A stretch of DNA of 64,000 bases, taken from Tamarix chinensis. Its lineage: Eukaryota > Streptophyta > Magnoliopsida > Caryophyllales > Tamaricaceae. Below the pieces are notes generated by a model. It was not told where the DNA came from. It did not search any database and saw nothing but the letters and a program-made list of their open reading frames with translations. The first letter of the stretch is position 1; the number at the start of each line of letters is the position of its first letter. This document shows positions 36,481-48,068 of the stretch, piece after piece. The stretch lies in the NCBI GenBank assembly GCA_030549775.1, contig CM060174.1:15046193-15110192 (forward strand). Reading direction: 5' to 3'. The position numbers and the translations under genes are program-made.

Positions 36481-38391
36481 CTCCTTTTCATCAATCAACA
36501 CAAGAACCACATATATCATATTAAAAAACATAAACCAAGCATAATAATATATTAAAAATCCTAATGTGCTAACATACGTTAATCCATGCGTTTAAGCGGG
36601 ATTTAACGATTACCTCAATTTCCGCTAAAAAAAACCTTACCGGTATCCCAGTTAAAGGTCCAAAATTTGATTATCAAAACCAATACCTAAAAATAATATC
36701 AAGGCTTATTACATTAGAAAAGATAAAAACCAAATTATAAGGCTTTATAACACTTAATTAATAATTAAACTAAAATATTATTATACCTTAAAAATAATTA
36801 AAAAAATAATTCAAGAAATGCTGAGACTCATGCTGCTCATGCAGCATGAGTTGCATGCAAAGAATTGGGGAGGAGGGGCTCGAAGGTGGTGAAAAGAGGC
36901 AAGAATAGGCATTTTCGGGTTAGAGGTTTGGGGCTAAGAAAAAGACATGATGGGGAAGGATTTGGGGCAAGGGAATGGTGCAGAAGTGTAGAGGGGGTGT
37001 AGGTGGTGGTCGGGGATGGGTTGAAGGTGGCTAAAGGCAGCAAAGACGGCTGCAGCGAGGCTGCGAAGGTGGCGGCCGAGGAGGGAGGTCGAGATGGAGG
37101 CTGGTGAGGAAGGAAAATGGGGAGGGAAAATGAAGGCTTTTGGGGGACGGTTTCGACCAAAGGAGGATGGGGGGTGGTAGAGGGGGTTGCAGGGAGTAAT
37201 GTGGTGGCTGAGTTGGCTGTAGAAACTGCGGGACGTAGGCGGAATACGGCGGTGCAGGGTGGCTGCCGAGAAGGGAGGGAGAGAAGAGAAAAAGAGGAGA
37301 GGAGGAAGAATGGGGGCTGCGGGGTGGCTTGATGGGGGCTGTGATTGATCAGGGGTGAGGTAGAGGGTGGCAGGAGGTGGTGCAGGTGGTGGTTGAGGCG
37401 GCGAAAGTGGCGGAGTGGCGGCGGCGAAACAAAAATAGGGGAGAGAAGGAAGGAGAATAAAGGGAGAAAAGGAGGGTCGGGGCATGTGAGGCTTCGAGAA
37501 AAAATGGCCGAATGGGATAGGAAGGGAAGAAGAAAAAGAAGGAGAGAGAGGAGGGGATAGGTAGGCTCGAGGGTGGCGGTAGGGGGATGGCCATGGCAAG
37601 GAGAGGGAGAAGGGAATGGCAATGGCAGGAAGTGGGGAAGGAGAATGGTGGGGCCGGGATGGGGCAGAGAAATGGCGGGAGAGAGAGAGAGGGAGAGTTA
37701 GGGAGGTCATCGGGGTAGAGGGAGTTGCAGGTGGAATGGCAAGTTGGTCGGGAATTTCGCCGGTGATGGTGGAAGAAGAAAGAAAGAAGAAGAAGAAAGA
37801 GTCGGGGGAGGGGGGCTGGTGTGTGCGAGCGAGCATATCGGCCGAAGGGGAAAGAAACGGGTCGGCCCTGTCGAGGAAGAAACGAAAGAAAGAAGGGAGG
37901 CCGGGCGATGCGGGAAAGGTAGGGGGAGGAGGAAGAATGGGCCAGCGGGCCAACGCAGGAGAGGTGAGGGAGAGGCAGGCCAGCCAGCTGGCGGCCCAAA
38001 GAAGGAAAAGGAAGGAGAAAGAAAAGGGAAAAAGAAGGAAGAAAGGGAAAGGAAAAAGGGAGAAAAAGGAAAAAGGGATAAAATAATTTAATTGATAAAA
38101 TAATAAAATAGAATAATTTTGGGTAATAAATTTATTTAATATTTTAATTTAAGATAATTAAAATATAAGGGTTAAAAAGGATAGTTTTTGTAAAATAAGG
38201 GTTTAAAAATTTATTTAAATAATAAGAGTATAATAAAATAGCAAAATATTTATTTTAATTTATTAATATTTATAATAAATTTTATAAGCACAAAAATCCA
38301 TAAAATAATTAAATTAAAGGATTTAAAGGCTAATTTATCCAAAATAAAATTTATTTATTAAAATATAGGCTTTTAAAAATTCGGGGGATTA
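36481..38391 (-). mobile_element. Giant LTR-like element, copy B (truncated)
   Basis: Collinear with copy A from about 24130 to 26141. Shared blocks include ATCCTAATGTGC, AACATACGTT, ATCCATGCGTTTAAG and GATTTAACGATTACC (about 36552-36615). A purine-rich tract (36870-38080) follows, ending CTTTTAAAAATTCGGGGGATTACA. It therefore has the sense 5' half only, and its left limit is the junction with copy E. Its right end interrupts the copia gag frame at 38391/38392. The long Ser/Pro-rich frames on the minus strand are low-complexity artefacts. Confidence 0.75.
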
Positions 38392-39303
38392 CACTATCAC
38401 CATGCCAACTTGCATTTTAGATATCATTGCCACAAGATCTTTAAATTCACTTTCCACAACATTTTACTTCTCAAATTTTATAATATCTACCTTCTTCTTG
38501 ATTCTGCATTCACGAATGTAATGCCATTTCTTTCCATAATGCGGATAGTGCCTATTTTTCTCCATATTATTAGAATTCTTAAAGGAATTTCATTACTTGT
38601 TAACTTTTAAGTTTTAATAATATTTCCTAATTTTATTCATTCTTTTTCCATTCTCACTAACATAATTTAATATAGAATTCAATGACAATACATTGTGTAA
38701 ACGAGATTTTGCCTCAATTCGAAGATGTGTTTGAAATTGTTTTATAGTCATGATTTTAAGAAAATGCAAAAATTTCTTCATATAATCATTCCAAATAGGA
38801 GGTAACTTAGATAAGATTTCTCCTACTTGAAGTGAATTAGGGATATTAACTTTAAGAACACTAAGTTTGGATACTAGAATTTAGAGTTCATGCACTTGAT
38901 CCATAATAGGAAAATCTTTAGACAACCAAAACTCAAAATATTTTTAAGCCAAAAATTTATATGTTTCCTCATTTTTGTATTTGGCTTTGAGGGTAACCCA
39001 TATCTCCTTTGGTGACTTCAAATTTCAATATAAATCATATAGTCGATGAGTTAGGGTGTTGAATTTATAACCGCAACACACTAATTCATCCTCTTTACGC
39101 TTCTTTCTATGTGTTGTGACATCATCGCTATCATCTTATTTTGGTTACCGTAACTTAGGTATACTTGTATCGAGCACATAAAAAGCGGTAAGTAGAAACA
39201 CCATTTTATCTTTCCATCCCGAAAAATTACTTCCATTGAATTGACTCAACTTGATTTAATCTCGGTTTTCCATTTTGAATGTTAAAGTAGAATCCATCTC
39301 CAT
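38392..39303 (-). pseudogene. Copia gag remnant with CCHC zinc-knuckle region
   Basis: The minus-strand frame opens at ATG 39303. It gives copia gag (UBN2-type) pieces in order: FNGSNFSGWKDKM near 39240, NLKSPKEIWVTLKAKYKNEE near 39020-38960, a DQVHEL piece near 38910, then ILSKLPPIWNDYMKKFLHFL near 38820-38760. A decayed zinc knuckle (HYPHYGKKWHYIRECRIKKK) lies near 38550-38500. The frame runs to the edge of copy B at 38391. A handful of stop codons and lost cysteines mark it as dead. It may be the gag of the same copia element whose RNase H and LTR lie at 20030-26331, with pol deleted. Confidence 0.85.
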
Positions 39304-39519
39304 AATATTACCTTTAAATTGTTAGGGGTTGAATTAATAGGATAGATTTACATTGATTTGAGGCATGTAGAACACTAACATAAAGGTAATTTTTTCACAA
39401 CAATTTACCCCCAAGATATAACAAAGCATTTATAAGAGGCTCTTTCAATAATTATATTAATAAGCTTCAACCAAATATCTCAAAATTAACTTTTTCATCC
39501 TATGATTTTGGGGTATTTA

Positions 39520-39740
39520 TAATAGTGGAAGAGTTATAATGAAAAGATATATCCCTTTTTAAATTTCATGACTATTCATTCAAGTCAACACAACTCTTCA
39601 ATTAAATTAATTAATTACCTAATTAATGGGTTATTTAAAGAGTTAAAACAGAAATGTATATCCCTTTTTAAAGTGCATGACTCTTCATTTGAGTCAGCAC
39701 AAATCTTCAATTAAATTAATAAATTCGCAAGATTATGGGT
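39520..39740. repeat. Pair of about 85-bp direct repeats upstream of the copia gag
   Basis: TATATCCCTTTTTAAA...CATGACT followed by ATTCA(A/T)...GTCA and CAATTAAATTAATTAA occurs twice, near 39550-39615 and 39658-39725. Position just 5' of the gag suggests copia leader or LTR sequence, but no primer-binding site was recognised. Confidence 0.5.
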
Positions 39741-40480
39741 TAACTCACATATATTGTATTATATTCTACTCTAATATACGAGACCCATTAATCCAAGAAA
39801 ACAATTTAATTCCCGTAAATTCTTTGGAACAAGCCATTCCACCTTGGCTTTGAGTTTAGATATGTTAGCAACCACTCTATCCTCAAACACTATGTGTCTC
39901 AAATATGCCAACCCATGCTGCCACAAAGTGCATTTCTTAGCATTGACATACAGAGTGTGTACCCAAAGCACTTAAAAAAACTATACAACATAAGTGGCGT
40001 GCTCTTCTTGTAAATGACTATACTCTATGCCATTGAAAAATATTAAGAGGAACTTCCTTAACATCACCTTAAACACCTATCTCATTAGTGCTTGGAAGGT
40101 TGTCAATGCATTTGCTAACCTAGATAAAATGCCCCTCATGTGTGCAAAATGTGGTCTTATGTATGCCTATAGGGTAGACCTAAATTTGATGATAATCAAA
40201 TTTCAAATCCAATTGGGAGAACCATGTAACCAAATATAGTTCATCTGGCGACTCATCAAACATTAAAATGGGTATAAAAATTAGAATAAGGAATTTCTCT
40301 AGAGTTGCTACATTATTTACTGCATGATAGTTAACAAAAAATTTCTGGTCATTAATGTTCTTCTTCACCAAAGTATTAGGTTGTTAAAAAGGCTCTTATT
40401 AGATATAATAATGCTAGCATCTCTGCCACCAATCTCACAATCTCGTCCTTCTACACTTGCAGGTGTTTGGAAGGATGAAC
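39741..40480 (-). pseudogene. Ty3/gypsy reverse transcriptase fragment
   Basis: Minus-strand translation runs through standard gypsy RT blocks in order: KDEIVRLVAEML near 40460-40420, FVNYHAVNNV near 40345, TWFSQLDLKFDYHQI near 40225-40180, and KTTFCTHEGHF near 40155. After a frameshift come LANALTTFQALM and LRKFLLIFFNG near 40110-40030. Next are LYVNAKKCTLW near 39950-39915 and a PKNLRELNCFLGL block near 39820-39780. At the usual FDD position the sequence reads FFNG, so catalytic residues are lost. It cannot belong to the gypsy gag at 13.4-15.2 kb, because on this strand it lies upstream of that gag. Confidence 0.88.
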
Positions 40481-42500
40481 ACTAATTGGAGCTTGTAATA
40501 CTCCACCTTTTAGATCCTTTAATGCATGTTAATTTTTGTGTTTTATTGTAATTTAATTATGGTTAATCATGGGTTGGAAAGGTGTTTTAAGAATACATCA
40601 AAGAATAGTACTAAGAGGGGTTGAGAGTCTTTGACTAGGGGTTAAATATTTTTTTATTCTTTGGTAGAAAGGGATTGTGATAGTAAGGCTTCAGGGGCAA
40701 GAAAGAGAAAGTAAGAAAAGGGAAATTCTTCATAGGTATTTTTTTCATTCTATGTTAAGACCTTACTTAATCTCATTGACACATTAGGAAATTTGATATA
40801 ATAGGATGATAGGGAGCATAGTGACTTAACATGGTATATGGTTGAAACAAAGAGGGATCGAGTTTACGATATAATTTCATTATAATATATGAGTATTTAT
40901 AGTTGAGGGAGAGTTTTACTATCTCAATAAATTTTTATCTAACTTAAGAATGTGACCTTCTCAAGCAACTCTTATAAAAATAAAAATAAAAAAGTGTATT
41001 TGGTGCAATATCTTAAGTATTAAATGATATGGAAATACATTCACAAAAAAAGTAAGCATATATTCCTCCTAAATATAAAAATAAAAAATTTATAAGAATA
41101 CGAGTGTCCATGTATGTATGTAAGTATGTATATTCTCTCTAAAATTCTACGTTAACTTATAAGCTAGCTTATGTTTTATTAAACACACATGAAACATGGT
41201 TTTGTAGGTCCATTAGATAGATTATAGATTAGGAAGTTCTTTCCTAATTTACTAAATGGCCTTGCCAAAAAGAAGATATTGAGAAGTTATAAACTTAGCT
41301 TATATATTATCACAAAGTGTCATGTCGTATTTGTTGGTTTTTGTTTTTATATGTAGAATACATAAATTTACCATAATTTTCTATTGTTATAAATACTTTT
41401 AATGTCATTCATAATTTTCTAGTTAGTAGAAAAAACTATTTTTGCCATCATTTTTAATAAAATTAGTTATCTTAAGTGGCTCCAACTTTTGGATACAAAT
41501 TTCCAATAAACAAAATTTAATTAAGGTGGTTTTTCGAGCCTAAATTTGTATTTAATGTTAATTGAATTAGAATAAATTAGAGGGAGAGTAAATATTAAAA
41601 ATTAATCTAGGTCAATTAAAGTAAATATTTTAAAATATTATTTGAAAAATACTAACCTAACCTAGGTAAATTATGATGAATTTTGTTTTAATTATGTTTG
41701 GATTAAGGTAAATAAAAATTGGATGAATAAAATAAATGAGATTTATACATTTTTATTAAATTTAGATAAACGGATGATAATATGAGTTTTTTCTCAACTA
41801 GAACTATCTAGTCTTGGAGTGACATGAGAGTTGGCTTATGAATCTTCCAAAAACACTCGTCTTGGTCTTGGATCGGTCTCGTACTAGTAGCCTATGCAAT
41901 TTCCTAACTAGGTCGGTTTTCCACATAGGATAAGGCAACATGCATTCCTTTACCATATAATACTTTTTCTTCTTCATCTTCTCTTGTTCTACTCAACAAT
42001 CTATATATGATCTTGTATCTAATTTTGAACATCTGAAATCATAATAAAACTCTCTTATTTGTATTGTTTTTTATTTTCTCCTCTATCCTCTAAATTTTTC
42101 GATCGGTAATCTCTCATCTCTAATTTTTAATTTTATTTTATTAAAATCTATTGGTTCACAAAATACACAATATAGAGGAGATATTAAAGAAGAGGGTAAT
42201 TTTCTTTTAATAATTTTAGGTTGAAAGTTAATAAAAAATAGATTTTTTTTTAATAAATGCAAAAAAGAAAAGTTTAATCTTATTAACATAGATAAGTACT
42301 TTATAAATATTCCCAAGGTGAATAAACTAATTCAGGGCATTCACCCCAAACCGAACACATGATGCATTACTAACTGACAAGATTAAGCAAAGACCATTTT
42401 TGCTTCACATTAAGCGATGGGGCCATGCTTTACTAATTGACAAGATAAACTTATTGTCGTATAGGACAACCTAGCCCTTGGTTACCTGACTACACTATCC
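40481..42500. other. Intergenic region upstream of the PPR gene
   Basis: About 2 kb, AT-rich, no conserved coding frame. AGCTTATAAGCTAGCTTATG near 41150-41175 resembles the MITE-like repeat around 7820-8300. The promoter of the PPR gene should lie at the right end, but no single TATA element stands out. Confidence 0.4.
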
Positions 42501-42572
42501 ATGCGTTCGACTTGCAAGTGTCCATGGTTTTATTCATGCGACCTCATTTCAGGAGACTTTCAACATCATTAG
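42501..42572 (+). other. Potential upstream ORF overlapping the PPR start
   Basis: ATG at 42501 opens a 23-codon frame (MRSTCKCPWFYSCDLIS...) that ends at TAG 42570-42572, in a different frame from the PPR and overlapping its first 49 bases. It matters only if transcription starts upstream of 42501, which is not known. Confidence 0.3.
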
Positions 42573-44644
42573 CCATTGTATGCACTGAATCTGTGGATTA
42601 TCTATTGCAAAGGACGAAAGGCCAGAACCAATCATCCCAGCTGATCCAGATCCCTGAAACTATTCAATTCAACACGCAGTTAAAGCAGCTTGTGAAATCT
42701 GGCAGATTGTGCGATGCTCGCCAACTGTTTGATAATATGTCACAAAGAGATGAGGTTTCATGGACCACTATAATATCTGGCTATGTCAATGCCTCAGACT
42801 ATTCAGAAGCAATGGGTTTGTTTTCGTGCATGAGGCTTGATCCTTCTCTTGAGACGGACCCTTTTATGCTTAGTCTTACTTTGAAAGCTTGTGGGCTCCA
42901 CACCGACATCAGTTATGGAGAATCTTTGCATGCGCTTTCAGTGAAGACTGGCTTGGTGAATTCTGTGTTTGTTGGTAGTGCCCTTTTGGATATGTATACC
43001 AAAACAGGTAAAATTTCTGAGGGTTGTCGGGTGTTTGATGAAATGCCTGAGAGAAATGTAGTTTCTTGGACTGCCATCATAACTGGGCTTGTCAAAGCTG
43101 GGTTTTATAAGATGGGATTATTGTATTTTTCTGAAATTTGCAGCAGCAGTGTCCAGTTTGATTCATATATATTTGCAATTGCGTTGAAGGCGTGTGCCGA
43201 TTTGAGTGATTTGAATCATGGTAGGGAGATTCATCTACAAGCTATAATGAATGGCTTTGTCTCAAGCTCTTTTGTGGAGAATACTCTTGCGACTATGTAC
43301 AATAAGTGCGGGAAGCTAGACTATGGTTTGTGCTTGTTCAGGAAAATGAGAAATCCTGACGTGGTTTCATGGACAACGATTATTTCCACATATATTCGTA
43401 TGGGCAGAGAAAATCTTGCAATTCAGGAATTTATGCGAATGAGAGAATCAGATGCTATTCCTAACGAGTACACCTTTGCAACAGTTATTGCTGGTTGTGC
43501 TAACACAGACATGATTCGATTTGGTGAACAGTTGCACGCTCATGTCACAAGATTAGGTTTTGTGAGTGCATTTTCTGTGGCGAATTCTGTAATGGCCATG
43601 TATTCAAAATGTGGGCAGTTGGATGCAGCCTTAATGATCTTTGATACGCTGACCAGAAGAGATATTGTTTCATGGAGCACAATAATTGCAAGGTTTTGTC
43701 GACTTGGCTCTGCTGAGGAAGCCTTTCGGCTTCTGTCAAGAATGAGGAGGGAAGGACCAAGGCCAACTGAGTTTGCTCTTGGTGGAATTTTGAGTGCTTG
43801 TGGATATTTGGCAATATTTGAGCAGGGGAGGCAAGTTCATGCGTATGTTTTGAAGATTGGATTGGAGCACACACCAATGGTAAGAAGTGCTTTAATCAAT
43901 ATGTATTCGAAATGTGGAAGCATTATGGAAGCTTCAGGTATATTTGGTGAGACGAGATCCGATGACATTGTCTCGTGGACAGCCATGATTAATGGGTATG
44001 CTGAACATGGTCACAGTCAAGAAGCAATTGGTTTATTTGAAAAACTTTCTCAAATGAATCTCATGCCTGATTCTGTGACGTTCATTGGAGTGCTCACTGC
44101 TTGCAGCCATGCTGGACTTGTTGACATAGGCTATCATTATTTCAATTCTATGATGAAAAAATATGGGATTCATCCTGCTAAAGAACATTATGGCTGTATG
44201 ATTGATCTCCTCTGCCGGGCTGGAAGGTTAACTGAAGCTGAGAACATGATCTCTACCATGCCCTATGAAAAAGATGATGTTGTTTGGTCAATTTTGCTTA
44301 GAGCATGTAGGATTTCAGGTGATTTTGATCGTGGGAGACATGTTGCTGAGAAGATATTTGAGTTCAATCCCAATTGTGCAGGCACACATATAACCCTTGC
44401 CAACATTTACTCTGTCAAGGGGAAGTGGAGGGAAGCGGCTGAGCTAAGAAAGCTGATGAAATCAAAGGGAGTAATAAAGGAGCCGGGATCTTCTTGGATT
44501 AAGGTGAAGGATCAGATATCTACTTTTGTGTCTGGGGATACATCTCATCCAGATGGTCGGCCAATATATGGCGTTCTCGATTTGTTAGCCTCTGCTACAG
44601 ACGAGTCTGTCCGGGATTTTGTTGACCTCCTTCATTATGCTTAA
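42524..44644 (+). CDS. Pentatricopeptide repeat protein, PLS class with E motifs
   Basis: A single exon of 706 residues from ATG 42524 to TAA; upstream in-frame TTG 42512 is not a plausible plant start. The arginine-rich, acid-poor start (MVLFMRPHFRRLSTS) fits an organelle-targeting peptide. From about residue 60 the protein is filled with PPR motifs of alternating P, L and S length. Recurring signatures are DEVSWTTIISGYV, NVVSWTAIITGLV, DVVSWTTIISTYI, DIVSWSTIIARF and DIVSWTAMINGYAEHG, interleaved with ALLDMYTKTGKI- and MYSKCG-type repeats. The C-terminus (PGSSWIKVKDQISTFVSGD...HP) is an E/E+ type ending with no DYW deaminase. Such proteins bind organelle RNA sequence-specifically, commonly in C-to-U editing with a separate deaminase. 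Overall it resembles Arabidopsis At3g47840 in size and layout. The RNA target cannot be read reliably here. No frame damage was seen. Confidence 0.95.
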   Translation: MVLFMRPHFRRLSTSLAIVCTESVDYLLQRTKGQNQSSQLIQIPETIQFNTQLKQLVKSGRLCDARQLFDNMSQRDEVSWTTIISGYVNASDYSEAMGLFSCMRLDPSLETDPFMLSLTLKACGLHTDISYGESLHALSVKTGLVNSVFVGSALLDMYTKTGKISEGCRVFDEMPERNVVSWTAIITGLVKAGFYKMGLLYFSEICSSSVQFDSYIFAIALKACADLSDLNHGREIHLQAIMNGFVSSSFVENTLATMYNKCGKLDYGLCLFRKMRNPDVVSWTTIISTYIRMGRENLAIQEFMRMRESDAIPNEYTFATVIAGCANTDMIRFGEQLHAHVTRLGFVSAFSVANSVMAMYSKCGQLDAALMIFDTLTRRDIVSWSTIIARFCRLGSAEEAFRLLSRMRREGPRPTEFALGGILSACGYLAIFEQGRQVHAYVLKIGLEHTPMVRSALINMYSKCGSIMEASGIFGETRSDDIVSWTAMINGYAEHGHSQEAIGLFEKLSQMNLMPDSVTFIGVLTACSHAGLVDIGYHYFNSMMKKYGIHPAKEHYGCMIDLLCRAGRLTEAENMISTMPYEKDDVVWSILLRACRISGDFDRGRHVAEKIFEFNPNCAGTHITLANIYSVKGKWREAAELRKLMKSKGVIKEPGSSWIKVKDQISTFVSGDTSHPDGRPIYGVLDLLASATDESVRDFVDLLHYA

Positions 44645-45274
44645 AGCTACAGCAAAACTTCTGTGTTGCCTACTCAAATTCTCATGAGTTGTCCTTCTAC
44701 TTGATTTGTTACGCTGCATAAACAACTTCTAGATGCTGACCGGAAGCATGGACTTGACTACAGGTCTGTGCTCAAACATAAATTCTCGCTAATTTAGGTA
44801 AACATTGCTCTTATTTCTTTTTGAGCCTTCATGTTTGTTTCATAAATTAGTACACCCTTCTACCCTCTTTTTGCATCAAATTCAAACCCATGCGTACATT
44901 TTCTTTCCTCATTGCCCACCTTTAAATTAGTCCCGCCTAACTAATATGTTTCTGGATAGCCCATCTTCAGGAATCAAGGAGTCATGGCAACTCATCTGGG
45001 CAGACCCTCTCCTTTCCTGTCCGGTGGGGATGATACCGAGGTCGATATGCAAGGTCGGGGTTATCGGACATGAGCCTTCAGTCATTTGCTTGTAATTGGG
45101 TTCTAATTCATTTTTTTAGTAATTTGGTGCGTAACCTTGGTCGTCTGGTGAGTGATATTGATCGTATTGTTGTTTAATGTGTTTATATTCCAGATTGAGT
45201 TGAGCTTAATTCTGGCTGTTGATTTTCTTTGGTATTTTCCCTTGCATGAGTTGTTGCCATCTTTATCCCCATGA
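44645..45274 (+). other. 3' flank of the PPR gene
   Basis: Non-coding. Probably contains the 3' UTR and poly(A) site, but no AATAAA hexamer is clearly placed close to the stop. The sequence is less AT-rich than the repeat regions and shows no known repeat signature. Confidence 0.4.
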
Positions 45275-45282
45275 CTTCACAC

Positions 45283-46450
45283 TAGGGATGGCAATGGGTC
45301 TTGGACCCGACCCAGACCCGCTAGATCCGTCTCATTTTTAGCGGGTCTGGGTCCATGATTTTTGGACCCGATGGGTCTGGATCGGGTCTGGGTCCACATA
45401 AATCTTAAAGGGTCTGGGTCTGGGTCCAGTTCTAGACCCAGACCCGACCCGCTAGACCCGTTTAATATACATATGTGTGTGTGTATGTATACATATATAA
45501 ATACATACTAATATTATGTTTGTCATTATTGTCTTAATCTTATATAAGCTCCTTATTCATTTTTTTTAAATTTTATTTTTGTATACTTACTTTATGAACA
45601 ATATGTATAACATTGTATTCTAAAAGCTAGGGATATAAATGGGACGGATTTTACCCGAAATCCGACGGATTTTGTCCAATGGATATGGATAAACGAATAT
45701 GGATACGGATATGGATGTTGGAAAAAAAATACCCGTCGGGTTCGAGTACGGATACGGGTATGGCATATCCATACCCGTACCCGTAACCATACCCGTATCC
45801 ATATCCCTACCCGTTTACCCGATATATAATTACCTTTTTACCCTTAATTTTAAATAAATATAGTATAAATAAAAGTTAGAATTATCATTTAGCTTAACTT
45901 TAATAGGTTTATCTGTCGGGTGATGGATTTATCCATCGGATAATATCCATTAAGGGTAAACGGATAATCCATCAAGTAACGGATATCCAACGGATACGGA
46001 TATGGATATGTTAGCGGATATGGATGTGGGTACGGATACGGATTCGGATACGGATTTTTTTATCGGATATGAGTATACTCACCCCGAACCCTCCCCATTT
46101 ACATCCCTACTAAAAGCATTAAAACACTATTTGAAAAGTTAATATACCTATTTTAATATATTTATTTTTTCACTTAAATAATTTTTTTAACAAAAAAATA
46201 CATATTAAATTATATAAAGCATAAATGTATTTGTATTAGCATAGATTATTAATTATTTTTGTAAAAAATAATCGGACCCATTTAGGACCCGTTTAGGACC
46301 CGTTTACCCGCTAGACCCGATGGATCTGGATCTGGGTCTGAACTTTTAAGACCCGATGGGTCTGGGTCGGGTCTGGATCTAGGTAATATAAACGGATCCG
46401 GGTCTGGATATGGCTGGACCCGGTCCAGACCCGACCCATTGCCATCCCTA
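45283..46450. mobile_element. hAT-type element, outer member of a nested pair
   Basis: Begins TAGGGATGGCAATGGGT and ends ACCCATTGCCATCCCTA, a perfect 17-bp terminal inverted repeat. CTTCACAC flanks it on both sides (45275-45282 and 46451-46458). The interior has repeated GGGTCTGGGTC and GACCCGACCC words in opposite orientations near the two ends. Length is 1168 bp including the inner insertion, about 680 bp without it. No transposase is present. Confidence 0.95.
45628..46109. mobile_element. hAT-type element, inner member of a nested pair
   Basis: Begins TAGGGATATAAATGGG and ends CCCATTTACATCCCTA, an imperfect inverted repeat. The 8-bp target duplication CTAAAAGC is exact (45620-45627 and 46110-46117). 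At 482 bp, it is filled with GGATACGGATATGG-type hexamer words and their complements. It lies inside the element at 45283-46450 and so inserted later. Confidence 0.95.
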
Positions 46451-46458
46451 CTTCACAC

Positions 46459-47761
46459 CGTTGCTGCAAGCACTGTGTTGTTGTATTGCTTTCCGTTTTC
46501 TTCTTTGCTCGAGCCTTCTTTACTCTTTAGTATATATGTCGTTATGATATCTCTATGGTTTAGCAACCATTCCTGTACCTTTTTGGCTGATATTTTTATT
46601 GTACAGAAATTGTCTTGGCAAAAGACCCGGTGGGATTAAATGAGTATCAAGATTAGAAGCGGCAACAGCAGCAACAATTTGACAACATTGAAGGTTGCAA
46701 TTGCAAGTTAACTCACATGCTGAAAATGAGAGGGAATCAATTGAGTATCTGAAGGAGGAGGTGTGTTAGCTTAAACTGAAAGTGAAGGAAGTGAACACAA
46801 AGTATTGCTTGGAGGCTTAGAATGGGAGCTCTTGTACTACTTTTCATTTTAACTCTTGTTGTAAAAAAATGTCTATGGTAATGAAATTAACCATGATAAT
46901 GGTTTTACTAAAACGACACATTTAATTATTGGAATAATGCTAGAGATACTCCTGTATTTAGGCAAAAAGAATAATAGACCCTTGGTCAAACTTGTGGTGT
47001 ACCCAACGCCACTATATTTCCATTTTAATACACACAATATCCTTCCGATAACATTTTCGCTGACGGTATTAAATATTTTGACATAATCCAATCATACTGA
47101 TGTACACATCTCTTCTTCATCCTTCTTACTATAACGAATTCTTCATCCTCTATTTTTCTTTGTTAATATTGTCATGAAATAAAAATAAAAATAGAAATTA
47201 TGAAAAACACAACCTATACACTAGTTCTGTAGTTCAATATTTTTTCTCTCCCTCATAATATGAACATTAATTCATCTTGCACAAAATCTAAACCACCTAT
47301 GTATAGTCATATGTAATGACCTCAACCATCACTATTGGTACCGCCAGCCCGTGAATTCACCAAGGGTTGTGTAAATTCAGATATCCTCATTCGCTTGATC
47401 AATATCCTCTTTGCATCTATTAGATTGGATTGAATATCCAAAAAAATCTAATTGGATATCATATATATCTAAAATATCCGACTATACTAATATTCATAAT
47501 TAGATGCATATATTTGGTAAAAAAATGTTACTCCATTCTTATAAAAAAAAGTAGTCATTCTATCATTTTACACACTTTTTAAAAAAGTAATAAAAGTAAT
47601 CTTAAAATTATGCTAACACCCTTCATTGAAAAATAATAAAGCATTTAATGCATATATAATTTAAAAAAAGGATAAAAATGAAAAATAGACTTTTATTTTT
47701 TTAAAATGACTTTCTTTTTTTATACAAAAATTTAATGACAAAATGACTTCATTTTCGATAA
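46459..47761. other. Intergenic stretch, no gene seen
   Basis: No conserved frame. A short patch at 46640-46820 reads partly like coding (GAAAGTGAAGGAAGTGAA) but breaks quickly and is not supported. Confidence 0.4.
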
Positions 47762-47769
47762 GAAAGGAG

Positions 47770-48068
47770 CTGTGATGCACGGGGACGGCAGTCAGGTGCC
47801 GTCCCCCCGTCCTAGAAACGTCCTCGTCCCAAAACCTCCTCGGAAACGTTTCCTAATTAAAAATTATATTAAAATTATTTAATTAATATTTTATTAAAAA
47901 AATATTATTTAATCAATATTTTATTAAAAATATTATTTAATCAATATTTTTATTAAAAAAATATTATTTAATCAATATTTTTTTGACGTTTTCTGCCGTC
48001 CCAATTTACTAAATTTTTAAAAAATGCCGTTTCCGCGTTTCGTCCGTCCCCGTCCCCATGCAACACTG
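47770..48068. mobile_element. hAT-type MITE, 299 bp, with 8-bp target duplication
   Basis: Starts CTGTGATGCACGGGGACGG and ends CCGTCCCCATGCAACACTG, an imperfect inverted repeat of the CAGTGTTGCA type. GAAAGGAG flanks it exactly (47762-47769 and 48069-48076). GC-rich ends enclose an AT-rich centre containing three ATTATTTAATCAATATTTT repeats. No coding capacity. Confidence 0.92.

Noticed and set aside
36837..38091. Long overlapping frames (up to 339 residues) on both strands, Ser/Pro-rich or Gly/Arg/Lys-rich
   Set aside because: They come from the pyrimidine-rich tract of giant LTR-like copy B. Several frames on both strands stay open at once, which is a composition effect.
13430..40480. Gypsy gag-protease (13.4-15.2 kb) and gypsy RT (39.7-40.5 kb) as one element
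   Set aside because: On the minus strand the RT lies upstream of the gag, which is the wrong order; they are separate elements unless rearranged.
42512..42523. Start of the PPR frame at 42512
   Set aside because: The codon there is TTG. The first in-frame ATG is 42524, which gives the expected size and a targeting-type N-terminus.
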